This document shows positions 5,259 to 11,117 of a DNA stretch of 13,876 bases, piece after piece (position 1 is the stretch's first letter; each line of letters begins with the position of its first letter). The DNA lies in contig CAYSSM010000017.1 in assembly GCA_964433905.1 (NCBI GenBank), positions 1 through 13,876 on the forward strand, in the 5' to 3' direction. Source of the stretch: CAYSSM01 sp964433905 (GTDB lineage Bacteria > Patescibacteriota > UBA1384 > UBA12157 > JAENIV01). The translations under genes were made by a program, and so were the position numbers. The notes below the pieces were generated by a model, which worked only from the letters and a program-made list of their open reading frames with translations, was not told the origin of the DNA and ran no database searches.

Positions 5259-6158
5259 GTGTCTTTGAAAAAAGGGATTGCACCAGTATTAATAGTTATT
5301 TTGGTGGCTGTGGGGTTAATCGGGGGAGCGGCTGCCGGGTACGAATTTCGTGAGCCGATTAAAAAAGCTATTCAAGGCAAAAGCACCAGCGAAGAAATTA
5401 ACAGTGCGGTAGAAGACGCTAAAGATGAAATAGCCAAGGGCAAGGATAAGTTCGAATTAGAGGGCGTTACCACTGATGTCGACAGTAGTGGTAAAAAAAT
5501 CACCGTCAAAATCAAAAGCTCAACAGATTCGATTAAAGAAATGCGGCTTTCGGACACTCCGATTACTTTGACGGATGTCACAAAAATTAAATCCGGTTCT
5601 GAAGACACTCTTAAAATCGCCGACATTCCTATCAACGCTCAAGTCCATGTTGGTGGAACCATTAGTGATGGAGTATTAACTGCGACTAAAGTGGAAATTC
5701 AAAAGGATGATGTCGGTGAAAACGGCAATGTAGAAAAAACAGATTTTATTGTTGGCGGAACGGTTAAGTCTACCGGAGCGAGCAGCATTATTGTTACCGT
5801 TGCGACAGCTAACAAATTAGCCAAAGATCAAAAAGGCAAAGACTTAACTATTAAAGTTGATTCTTTAACTATTATTGAAAAAGGTCATTCTTCGATTAAT
5901 CTTGCCGATCTGAAAGCCGGTGATACGGTTCAAATCAAGGGCGTTATTGACGCGACCAACTATATTGCCGCTCAAATTAAAGTAAAAGTTCAAGAAGAAG
6001 CGGGGGAGTTGGAAGCGACCGAAACTGAGAGTTCGTCTAATGGCAATGGCGCTGCAAATAATGAAGATAAAAGTAACGATTCGTCAAACAATAGCAATAG
6101 TAGCGGCAACAGCGACAACTCCAACAAAAACAAATCTCCCGAGCCTGTTACAGAGTAA
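5259..6158 (+). CDS. Membrane-anchored DUF5666-like protein with two beta repeats
   Basis: A 299-residue protein starting with GTG after GGGAGG (5247-5252). Residues 7-27 are one hydrophobic helix, with no clear cleavage site, so it is probably an N-terminal anchor with the rest outside. A charged stretch (about 40-65) precedes two related beta-rich repeats: residues about 67-150, with VDSSGKKITVKI and INAQVHVGGTISDGVLTA, and about 161-247, with IIVTVATANK and LKAGDTVQIKGVID. Both follow the DUF5666 pattern of strands around 'V.V.G......A..I.'. Residues about 250-299 are a low-complexity Asn/Ser/Lys tail. Such proteins are frequent in Patescibacteria and are of unknown function; a surface or wall role is an inference. 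Confidence 0.8.
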   Translation: MSLKKGIAPVLIVILVAVGLIGGAAAGYEFREPIKKAIQGKSTSEEINSAVEDAKDEIAKGKDKFELEGVTTDVDSSGKKITVKIKSSTDSIKEMRLSDTPITLTDVTKIKSGSEDTLKIADIPINAQVHVGGTISDGVLTATKVEIQKDDVGENGNVEKTDFIVGGTVKSTGASSIIVTVATANKLAKDQKGKDLTIKVDSLTIIEKGHSSINLADLKAGDTVQIKGVIDATNYIAAQIKVKVQEEAGELEATETESSSNGNGAANNEDKSNDSSNNSNSSGNSDNSNKNKSPEPVTE

Positions 6159-6166
6159 ACATATAA

Positions 6167-6214
6167 AAATGGGTCGGTTTGTTAAGATAAACATGGACAA
6201 CGGCTCATTTTTTT
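6167..6214 (+). terminator. Terminator of the 5259 gene
   Basis: AAATGGGTCG (6167-6176) pairs with CGGCTCATTT (6201-6210), allowing two G-U pairs, and runs into seven T (6208-6214). A short GTTT/AAAC stem sits in the loop. Confidence 0.7.
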
Positions 6215-6288
6215 GATATTATTAACCTTGAGGTGCCGTCGTTTTTTTATCATCGGTAGTCGGTAAACGGTGGACGGTTAGCTTCTTG
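6215..6288. other. Spacer with no gene
   Basis: No coding signal. Short CGGT/CGGTAG-like repeats (6254-6279) and a run of seven T without a strong stem (6242-6248) are seen. No function is assigned. Confidence 0.4.
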
Positions 6289-6311
6289 TGGCGCGGTCGT
6301 CTAGAGGCCTA
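6289..6311 (+). pseudogene. 5'-half tRNA fragment resembling tRNA-Glu
   Basis: TGGCGCGGTCGTCTAGAGG and the following CCTA parallel the intact tRNA-Glu start at 6445-6466 (TGGCGCATTCGTCTAGCGG, then TTA). The D-loop spelling AGAGGCC is typical of bacterial tRNA-Glu. The similarity stops where the GGAC D-stem arm should come; instead a perfect AATTTTCC-TTCA-GGAAAATT hairpin follows (6313-6332). It is therefore a truncated relic or a decoy, not a functional tRNA. Confidence 0.6.
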
Positions 6312-6365
6312 TAATTTTCCTTCAGGAAAATTTCCGCGGCCGAAGGCCAATGATATCTGCTTTTT

Positions 6366-6426
6366 CCACCTCCAGACTTACTGTCGAATCGACTACGTCG
6401 TATTACGACAGTGCGTCTTACGGTGG
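6366..6426 (+). repeat. Structured repeat, copy 1
   Basis: It aligns with the reverse complement of 8395-8458 over about 45 bases, from CTTACTGTC at 6377 to GTC-N-TA at about 6420. Nested stems: CCACC (6366-6370) with GGTGG (6422-6426), CTGTCG (6381-6386) with CGACAG (6406-6411), and CGAC (6389-6392 region) with GTCG (6397-6400). Several differences from the second copy are paired changes. No protein is encoded. The adjoining TGCGTC/GACGCA hairpin (6412-6431) is not shared. Confidence 0.75.
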
Positions 6427-6445
6427 ACGCAAACCGCCTACGCTT

Positions 6446-6520
6446 GGCGCATTCGTCTAGCGGTTAGGACGTCAGCTTTTCAAGCTGGAAACAGGGGTTC
6501 AACTCCCCTATGCGCTACCA
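6446..6520 (+). tRNA. tRNA-Glu (anticodon TTC)
   Basis: A full cloverleaf with encoded CCA (6518-6520). The acceptor GGCGCAT pairs with ATGCGCT, so pair 1-72 is G-U, unlike the usual G-C. The D-arm is GTCT/GGAC, and the anticodon loop TTTTCAA has TTC at 6479-6481. The T-arm is GGGG-TTCAACT-CCCC plus an A-T pair. The discriminator is A. A small ACCAT/ATGGT hairpin joins the 3' end to downstream bases. It is flanked on both sides by partial tRNA copies. Confidence 0.94.
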
Positions 6521-6555
6521 TTAAAAAATAGTATGGTGGATTCGCCGAAACACGC

Positions 6556-6588
6556 ACCGCAATAACAGGACGAAATCCGTTTTGCGGT
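6556..6588. other. Long near-perfect hairpin between tRNA-Glu and a tRNA fragment
   Basis: Left arm ACCGCAATAACAGGA and right arm TCCGTTTTGCGGT form 13 pairs with two single-base bulges around the loop CGAAA. It is followed by GTAAGTAGTG and TAGGCGG, the latter complementary to CCGCCTA upstream of the tRNA (6435-6441). Function is unknown; a processed tRNA trailer structure is possible. Confidence 0.6.
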
Positions 6589-6604
6589 AAGTAGTGTAGG
6601 CGGG

Positions 6605-6634
6605 CAAGCTGGAAACAGGGGTTTAACTCCCCTA
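6605..6634 (+). pseudogene. 3'-half tRNA-Glu fragment
   Basis: Identical to tRNA-Glu positions 6481-6510 except for one base (T-loop TTT in place of TTC), 124 bases downstream of them. It covers the 3' side of the anticodon arm and the whole T-arm, then diverges (CAGGCTG instead of the acceptor and CCA). The lost T-loop C and the missing acceptor mean it cannot be a normal tRNA. It sits immediately before a strong terminator, so it may be transcribed with the tRNA. Confidence 0.8.
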
Positions 6635-6641
6635 CAGGCTG

Positions 6642-6669
6642 AATCACTTCCAAAAGGAGTGATTTTTTT
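6642..6669 (+). terminator. Terminator of the tRNA-Glu transcript
   Basis: AATCACTTCC (6642-6651), loop AAAA, then GGAGTGATT (6656-6664), running into seven T. One T is bulged. It probably ends a transcript carrying tRNA-Glu and the 3' fragment. Confidence 0.88.
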
Positions 6670-6693
6670 ATTATAGTTTGAGCGTGGTTGACA

Positions 6694-6754
6694 CTTCGAC
6701 GACAAGCCCCACCGCCCTTCGGTCTGAGCTCAGGGTCGAAGACTTGCGGTGGGG
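6694..6754. repeat. Competing inverted repeats upstream of the VapBC promoter
   Basis: CCCCACCGC (6707-6715) pairs with GCGGTGGGG (6746-6754), while CTTCGAC (6694-6700) can instead pair with GTCGAAG (6735-6741) across it. The loop contains the palindrome TGAGCTCA. The end of the larger stem is 4 bases from the VapBC -35, so an operator or insulating role is possible. Confidence 0.55.
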
Positions 6755-6758
6755 TGGG

Positions 6759-6787
6759 TTGACAAATGTTTTACGTAATTATAAAAT
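6759..6787 (+). promoter_or_regulatory. Promoter of the VapBC pair
   Basis: TTGACA (6759-6764), a 17-base spacer, then TAAAAT (6782-6787). This is one of the two best -35/-10 pairs in the window. The AbrB-type antitoxin would be expected to bind here, but no operator is proven. Confidence 0.75.
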
Positions 6788-6827
6788 GTAAGTAGAATTA
6801 ACATTAAGTAAGAAAGGGAGAAATAAA

Positions 6828-7097
6828 ATGTCGGAAACAACTATTAGTCAAAAATATCAAATCGTCATTCCAAAAGAAGTAAGACGCAAGCTCAATATCA
6901 AAGAGGGTCAGCGTTTACAAGTTTACCCCGTGGGTGATTCGATTGTCCTTACTCCTAAGCCTGAAAGCTACACCGCCAAAATGCTAGGGTTGGGTAAAGA
7001 TCTCTGGAAAGGTATTGACCCTTTAGAGTATATTCGTAAAGAGCGCGCCGATTGGGCTCGCCTCGATTCGGCGAAGCGGGCCAAAAATGAGCGATAA
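6828..7097 (+). CDS. AbrB/SpoVT-type antitoxin (VapB-like)
   Basis: An 89-residue protein whose first 45 residues are a swapped-hairpin DNA-binding domain: SQKYQIVIPKEVRRKLNIKEG, with the R-x-x-L-x-I-x-x-G pattern, then LQVYPVGDSIVLTPKP. The C-terminal half (MLGLGKDLWKGIDPLEYIRKERADWARL) looks helical and is the likely toxin-wrapping part. The start has GGGAG ten bases upstream. In the family, the antitoxin neutralises the PIN toxin and represses the promoter. It overlaps the toxin gene by 11 bases, which supports a type II pair. Confidence 0.9.
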   Translation: MSETTISQKYQIVIPKEVRRKLNIKEGQRLQVYPVGDSIVLTPKPESYTAKMLGLGKDLWKGIDPLEYIRKERADWARLDSAKRAKNER

Positions 7098-7530
7098 ATT
7101 AAAGGGGTTCATCAAGAAACACAAAATCATCGGTCTTGATTCAATGCTTTTTATTTATCATTTCGAAAAATATAAACATTTCTGGCAAAGAACCCAAACA
7201 ATTTTTGAAAATTTAGAAAAAGGACAGTTTCAAGGCGTAACCTCGATGATAACTTTAATTGAGATTTTGACAAAACCTAAAAAGGAGAAAGATTATTTTT
7301 TAATGAAAGTTTATAAGGAACTTTTGACCACTTTTCCATACCTTGAGATTGCCAAAGTTAATTTTGAAATCGCCGATTTGGCATCATCGCTTAGAGCAAA
7401 ATATAGTTTAACCACACCAGACGCCATTTTGATTGCCTCGGCACTGGACGCTAAGGCAGGGGGGTTTATTACCTCTGATGCAAGATTAAAAAAAGTTAAA
7501 GAAATAGATGTTTTAGTTTTGACTACCTAA
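7087..7530 (+). CDS. vapC: PIN-domain ribonuclease toxin (VapC-like)
   Basis: A 147-residue PIN-domain protein. The four expected acidic residues are visible: D18 in IGLDSMLFIYHFE, E59 in TSMITLIEILTK, D112 in TTPDAILIASAL and D131 in FITSDARL. VapC enzymes are Mg-dependent RNases that cut tRNA or rRNA; the target here cannot be read from sequence. Length and motif order are normal. The start lies inside the antitoxin's last four codons, with no independent strong ribosome binding site, so expression is likely translationally coupled. Confidence 0.92.
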   Translation: MSDKLKGFIKKHKIIGLDSMLFIYHFEKYKHFWQRTQTIFENLEKGQFQGVTSMITLIEILTKPKKEKDYFLMKVYKELLTTFPYLEIAKVNFEIADLASSLRAKYSLTTPDAILIASALDAKAGGFITSDARLKKVKEIDVLVLTT

Positions 7531-7612
7531 CCTCTCAAAATGGCAAGCTGGCTGGAAATATAAATTTGAAAAGATATTAGAAAAACCTAACCCCGAATTG
7601 AAACCTTATTGA
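7523..7612 (+). pseudogene. Possible C-terminal fragment of a lost gene
   Basis: The 30 codons before the TGA at 7610-7612 read LPNLSKWQAGWKYKFEK followed by ILEKPNPELKPY. The composition looks protein-like, but the frame is bounded by a stop just upstream, with no start codon or ribosome binding site, and it begins inside vapC. It may be the tail of a gene displaced when vapBC arrived, or chance. Confidence 0.2.
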
Positions 7613-7622
7613 GTATTATTGT

Positions 7623-8204
7623 ATGACTAAGAAAAATATTGAAATTGAAATACAAGTTCAAGTAGAGAAAATCAAACCATTGGTTAAATTTTTGAATACT
7701 AATGCTAAGAAGACATTGAAAACCAGACAAATTGATGAGTATTTTGTCCTTAAACATCGAGATTTTTTGGCTAAAAAGCCAGTGTCAGAATGGCTAAGAT
7801 TACGAAATGCAAATGGTAATTATTCTATTAACTATAAGAATTGGTATCACGGTGAGGATGGCAAAAGTCATCACTGCGACGAATACGAATCGAAAATAGA
7901 AGATATTGAACAGTTACATCTAATATTCAAATCTTTAGATTTTAAGCCAATTGTTAAAGTTGATAAAACAAGAATTTCTTATTCATATAAAAAATATGAA
8001 GTTTCGATTGACCGCGTTGAGGGTCTCGGCGATTTTGTTGAGATTGAATACAAGGGTAAAAGTGATGGACAAAATGCGAAAGAAATCGCGGATGAGATGG
8101 GACAATTCCTCAAGGGTTTCAAAGTTGGAAAGATTTATAAAAATTATGTAGGTTATCCATTTCAGCTTCTTTTTCCAAAAGGATTTAAGTTGGAAGAAAT
8201 TTAA
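7623..8204 (+). CDS. CYTH-domain protein (class IV adenylate cyclase / triphosphatase family)
   Basis: A 193-residue protein matching the CYTH triphosphate tunnel fold across its length. The opening is EIEIQVQV (residues 7-14), where the family's E-x-E-x-K has Q11 at the lysine position. Then come EWLRLRN (56-62), SINYKNW (68-74), DEYES (86-90), KVDKTR (112-117) and VSIDRVEGLGDFVEIEYKG (127-145), giving the usual alternating acidic and basic tunnel residues. CYTH enzymes hydrolyse or cyclise nucleotide or organic triphosphates; which reaction this one performs cannot be told from sequence. The missing lysine may alter substrate choice. The ribosome binding site is weak, and the gene stands alone. 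Confidence 0.88.
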   Translation: MTKKNIEIEIQVQVEKIKPLVKFLNTNAKKTLKTRQIDEYFVLKHRDFLAKKPVSEWLRLRNANGNYSINYKNWYHGEDGKSHHCDEYESKIEDIEQLHLIFKSLDFKPIVKVDKTRISYSYKKYEVSIDRVEGLGDFVEIEYKGKSDGQNAKEIADEMGQFLKGFKVGKIYKNYVGYPFQLLFPKGFKLEEI

Positions 8205-8231
8205 TTAAAATATTGAGAGGAAAGAGATAAA

Positions 8232-8360
8232 TTGGCTAAAGTTATTGAGTTAAAAAATAAAAAAATTATTACGCTCTATCCCACCGCTCCCTACAATTTC
8301 GATGGGACTGCCAAAAAATTCGCAAGGTCGTTTGTTAAAATGATTTTGCGAACTTTTTAG
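8232..8360 (+). pseudogene. Truncated gene, possibly the N-terminus of an AlkA-like DNA glycosylase
   Basis: A TTG start behind GAGAGGAAAGAG (about 8215-8226) opens 42 codons beginning LAKVIELKNKKIITLYPTAP, followed by YNFDGTAKKF. The P-x-AP-Y-x-FD phrase resembles the N-terminal strand of AlkA-type 3-methyladenine glycosylases, from memory and not from a search. The frame then runs through a terminator hairpin and stops at 8358-8360, far short of the 200 or more residues such enzymes need. It is most likely a broken gene; a short leader-type peptide is the alternative. Confidence 0.4.
8313..8358 (+). terminator. Terminator inside the truncated gene
   Basis: TTCGCAA (8319-8325) pairs with TTGCGAA (8346-8352), with six A before and five T after that can extend the stem. 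The loop is about 20 bases. It would end transcription of the remnant. Confidence 0.6.
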
Positions 8361-8394
8361 TATCGTAGGGATTCGAACCATGGAATCCCGCCTG

Positions 8395-8458
8395 CCCCGT
8401 TTACGACACAATGTCATAATACGATGCAATCGATTTGACAGTAAGGAGTTTTACGGGG
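8395..8458 (-). repeat. Structured repeat, copy 2 (inverted relative to copy 1)
   Basis: On the minus strand it reads CCCCGTAAAACTCCTTACTG and continues to ...GTCGTAAACGGGG. Nested stems: CCCCGT with ACGGGG (outer), TGTCA with TGACA (middle), and CGAT with ATCG (inner). Against copy 1 the middle stem changes G-C to A-T and the inner stem changes C-G to T-A, both as paired changes. A GGCAGGC follows the outer stem, as in the short relative at 228-260. Confidence 0.75.
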
Positions 8459-8495
8459 TCCGCGCTGCCAAAACTTCCCAATTTGGTGGTGTTTT

Positions 8496-8504
8496 TGATA
8501 TAAT
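8496..8504 (+). promoter_or_regulatory. Extended -10 promoter of the NYN gene
   Basis: TGATATAAT is a TG-N-TATAAT extended -10, 36 bases before the start. A weak TTCCCA lies 18 bases upstream. Confidence 0.6.
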
Positions 8505-8540
8505 TTAAATAACATTAAAATTTAAAAAGTTGGATCATAA

Positions 8541-9050
8541 ATGTCGAACAAAAAACCGAATAATTATGCGTTTATTGATAGCCAAAATCTAAATCTTGCT
8601 ATTCAAGATCTTGGTTGGAAATTAGATTATAAAAGATTTAGAGTTTATATTGAAGACAAATTCAAGGTCAAAAAAGCTTTTCTTTTTATAGGATATATCA
8701 AAGGAAATGAAGTTTTATATGAAAATTTAAGGCGATCTGGCTATAAGCTTATATTTAAACCGACTCTTGAGTTCACTAAAAATAAAAAAATATATACCAA
8801 AGGAAATGTTGACGCTGAGTTAGTTTTGCATACAATGATAGAACTCAATAATTTTGATAAAGCTGTGCTTATTTCTGGCGATGGTGATTTCCACTGTCTA
8901 ATCGAATATCTCTTAAGTAAAAATAAACTAAAAAACGTTATTGTTCCAAACTTCTACAAATTTTCAGCTCTACTTAGAAAATTTATGAAGCATTTATATT
9001 TTTTAAATAAATTAAAAAATAAGTTGGAATATACAAAAGAGAGGCATTAA
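8541..9050 (+). CDS. NYN-domain (PIN-like, LabA/DUF88) putative nuclease
   Basis: A 169-residue NYN-domain protein. Motif order: YAFIDSQNLNLA with D13 and N16 (the family's (I/V)D-x-x-N), KGNVDAELVLHTM with D91, and LISGDGDFHCLIEYL with D114 and D116. These acidic residues match the metal-binding site of NYN/PIN nucleases, which process or degrade RNA. The C-terminal 30 residues are rich in lysine, which fits nucleic acid contact. The start codon has no clear Shine-Dalgarno sequence, but it is the first ATG after the extended -10. It stands alone, with no antitoxin visible next to it. The RNA target is unknown. Confidence 0.88.
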   Translation: MSNKKPNNYAFIDSQNLNLAIQDLGWKLDYKRFRVYIEDKFKVKKAFLFIGYIKGNEVLYENLRRSGYKLIFKPTLEFTKNKKIYTKGNVDAELVLHTMIELNNFDKAVLISGDGDFHCLIEYLLSKNKLKNVIVPNFYKFSALLRKFMKHLYFLNKLKNKLEYTKERH

Positions 9051-9118
9051 CCTTCGGACGAACCTTAGGTGTGGCCTCTCATCGTGATTCTGTATTCAGA
9101 ATAGCAGAACGATGTGAG
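9039..9118. other. Two consecutive hairpins downstream of the NYN gene
   Basis: GAGAGGC (9039-9045, in the last codons) pairs with GCCTCTC (9074-9080). CTCATCGT (9078-9085) pairs with ACGATGTGAG (9109-9118, two bulged bases), enclosing ATTCTG-TATT-CAGAAT (9087-9102). The two share bases 9078-9080 and so compete at the edge. No T run follows. A further CATCGT-CC-ACGATG palindrome lies at 9184-9197. No gene is seen between 9051 and 9223. Confidence 0.6.
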
Positions 9119-9223
9119 AATGTCAAGCATTTAACAAGTAAAGAGTGGTAATTCAATCGAAATTTCTTGTAAAATAGTTCTAACATCGTCCACGATGGAC
9201 TGCTAACAATTTTTGCGTTACTT

Positions 9224-10276
9224 TTAATTTGTTGGAGACGCTGGGTTTGCTAACGGCGGCGGATTGTTGTTACCCGCGGAAGACCCTGTCTGAGACTTAA
9301 AAAGCATTAGCCAATTTGTGCCAATCTGAACTGGAGTCGGGTCGCAGATGATTTCATCATTTTTCGCTGCCAAACTAGTTAATTCATTGCTAAATTTAAT
9401 GCCGTCAGTAGTAGTGGCACTAGAAATGCCGTTTTTGCAAAAGAATTGGCGATACTGACCACTACCCAATGGCACTGTTTTGGAAACCGAGCCTTGATCG
9501 CGAATCACGCCTTGATAAGTAAATGTGAGGCCATCGGTTGAAGTAGTGTAGGTTTGTTTTGGACCTTCTGCTAGATACATAAACCAAGTGCTACCAATTT
9601 TCACTATGTCCGGATCAGTGACGAACTTCTCTGAAGTAAACCGAACGCCGCTTTCTTCAGTAAAGTTAATACCGTCAGTCGAAGTCGCGCTCATAACTTT
9701 ATTTCCTTCGCCGTTTGAAATCGGCGTGCCGCTATTATCAAGCGGCGGTTTATTCAACGGCATAACGACATAAAAAAGTCTAATTTTGTCGTCGTCAAGT
9801 AAAATTGCTTCCGGATCAGCGCCGCCCGTTCCATTGGAATTATTTTTAAGCCGCATCGAGCCAATCTCCCATGTTTTGCCGTTATCTTTGGAGCGTCCGA
9901 CCATTACCCCGCTTATGCTTCGACTGCTGCCATCAACAGCGTAAAAGAAAAGTGTCCCGTCCAGGGTTTTAACAATATCCGGAACAGAGGCATGGTCGAC
10001 CACTTCTTCGCCACGAGTAAATGTTACACCATCGGACGAAGAAGCGCTAAAGATCTTGTGGTAATATGGTCCCCTTGGATCGTTAAAAGGATCTGAAGTT
10101 GTTCCCTTCTTATCGAAAGAAAGTTTTTTTAGTTTTTCCGTAGATTGATCGTCACTATTACTTTGAGGTTGATTATTGGACTGTTTAAGATAAAAGATTG
10201 CTCCAACCAAAATTAATACTAAAACCACACCCAATATCCAGTAAATGAGCTTTGATTTTTTCTGTTGTTGTTCCAT
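9224..10276 (-). CDS. Membrane-anchored five-bladed beta-propeller protein (GH43/sialidase-like fold)
   Basis: A 350-residue protein with an N-terminal anchor (hydrophobic residues 10-30 after a basic start), a polar linker (31-50), then repeats of a propeller. Asp-box-like S/T-x-D-G-x-x-F/W motifs sit at 79-86, 129-136 (SKDNGKTW), 198-205, 245-252 and 288-295. Between them recur D-P-D/E segments: VPDIV (98-102), ADPEAI (153-158), DPDIV (221-225) and CDPTPV (311-316). This pattern is that of five-bladed glycosidase-type propellers; whether it cleaves or only binds glycans is not clear. A Pro/Asn/Gly tail ends the protein. AAGGAGGA precedes the start. It lies downstream of the M23-like gene on the same strand, separated by a terminator. 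Confidence 0.75.
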   Translation of the reverse strand: MEQQQKKSKLIYWILGVVLVLILVGAIFYLKQSNNQPQSNSDDQSTEKLKKLSFDKKGTTSDPFNDPRGPYYHKIFSASSSDGVTFTRGEEVVDHASVPDIVKTLDGTLFFYAVDGSSRSISGVMVGRSKDNGKTWEIGSMRLKNNSNGTGGADPEAILLDDDKIRLFYVVMPLNKPPLDNSGTPISNGEGNKVMSATSTDGINFTEESGVRFTSEKFVTDPDIVKIGSTWFMYLAEGPKQTYTTSTDGLTFTYQGVIRDQGSVSKTVPLGSGQYRQFFCKNGISSATTTDGIKFSNELTSLAAKNDEIICDPTPVQIGTNWLMLFKSQTGSSAGNNNPPPLANPASPTN

Positions 10277-10295
10277 TGAATCCTCCTTAAGGACT

Positions 10296-10320
10296 AAAAA
10301 GGTTTAATTACAATTAAACC
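10296..10320 (-). terminator. Terminator of the M23-like gene
   Basis: On the minus strand, GGTTTAATT-GT-AATTAAACC is a perfect 9-bp stem followed by CTTTTTAG-like T residues (10296-10300). It lies between the two minus-strand genes, so they may be separately transcribed or attenuated. Confidence 0.65.
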
Positions 10321-10337
10321 AAGTCGACGAGTTTTTA

Positions 10338-11117
10338 TCAAAATGGCTTGTGCCCTGACAGAAAAACAAAATTTTCCGAAGTTTGATTGTCATCATTATT
10401 AATGGCAAATTGTTCGCCGTTACATTCTAAAGGATGAGCATCGCGATATTCTTTGGTAATTATAAATTCGTTTCGATCTTTTGCGCCTCGAGCTTGGTAT
10501 TTGGCAAAAATCGAGTCGGGCATGACTTCAAAATAGGAAATGAAATCGTGTCTAAATTTCTGATTTGATTCAATGGCAATATCAGTGTTTTGATATTGGC
10601 TAATATTACCGATTTGCTCGCCGGCTTTAACTTTCTTACTTTTTGTGACGCCATCTAATTTATAAATATGGAATAATCGGATTGTATAGTCGGGGTAAGC
10701 ATCCGGTTGGATATAAATTTGCTCGCCCATAGGAGTTTTGTCGGTTTGAATTTGAATAATTTTACCGTCAACCGGGCTGTAAATTTTTATGTCGGTTTTG
10801 CCGTCCGGAGCAGGCGGCATGCCATTATTTTGATTGCGCAATTGCTCCCCCTCTTGAGATACTTGGACATTAAAATAATGCTTCATTGAGCGGCAAGTTT
10901 CTCCGCTACTTGCAAAATCGTGTCCGCTGTCGGAACGGAATTTGGAGATCGTCATAATCTTATCCAAATCAATAAAGTCCGCCTGAATAAACTGAGGAGT
11001 TTTATCGTTTTCCGACTTTTCATCCCCTGTTTTATTTGGTTTTAAGAAGAAAAAAATTAAACCTAAAATTATTAGCACACCAATTCCCAACAAAACCCAT
11101 TTAAACCATCGCCACAT
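10338..11117 (-). CDS. Membrane-anchored M23-like (LytM) barrel protein, probably non-catalytic
   Basis: A 259-residue protein. Residues 7-26 are a hydrophobic anchor and the rest is probably outside. The core resembles a LytM/lipoyl-type barrel: YSPVDGKIIQIQTD (113-126), YTIRLFHIYKLDGV (144-157), KVKAGEQIGNI (162-172) and NTDIAIE (177-183). In true M23 peptidases these places hold H-x(3)-D and HLH. Here H66 (GHDF), H150 and D179 are present, but the second HLH histidine is A181, so a metal site is not complete. C75 and C232 may form a disulfide. SMKHYF (77-82) and SYFEVM (194-199) look family-specific. The start has a GGAG-type ribosome binding site upstream on the minus strand. It may bind wall polymers or regulate an amidase. 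Confidence 0.65.
   Translation of the reverse strand: MWRWFKWVLLGIGVLIILGLIFFFLKPNKTGDEKSENDKTPQFIQADFIDLDKIMTISKFRSDSGHDFASSGETCRSMKHYFNVQVSQEGEQLRNQNNGMPPAPDGKTDIKIYSPVDGKIIQIQTDKTPMGEQIYIQPDAYPDYTIRLFHIYKLDGVTKSKKVKAGEQIGNISQYQNTDIAIESNQKFRHDFISYFEVMPDSIFAKYQARGAKDRNEFIITKEYRDAHPLECNGEQFAINNDDNQTSENFVFLSGHKPF

Noticed and set aside
6286..6531. 81-codon open frame across the tRNA-Glu region
   Set aside because: It runs through a tRNA, a structured repeat and hairpins, and its peptide has no protein-like pattern.
6481..6634. attL/attR pair of an integrated element at tRNA-Glu
   Set aside because: The 30-base repeat stops before the tRNA 3' end, encloses only 124 bases and has no integrase gene, so it is better described as a partial duplication.
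8368..8389. tRNA T-arm-like sequence on the minus strand (GGTTCGAATCCC)
   Set aside because: The flanking bases do not form an acceptor, anticodon or D-arm; the segment is instead a GGGATTC/GAATCCC hairpin.
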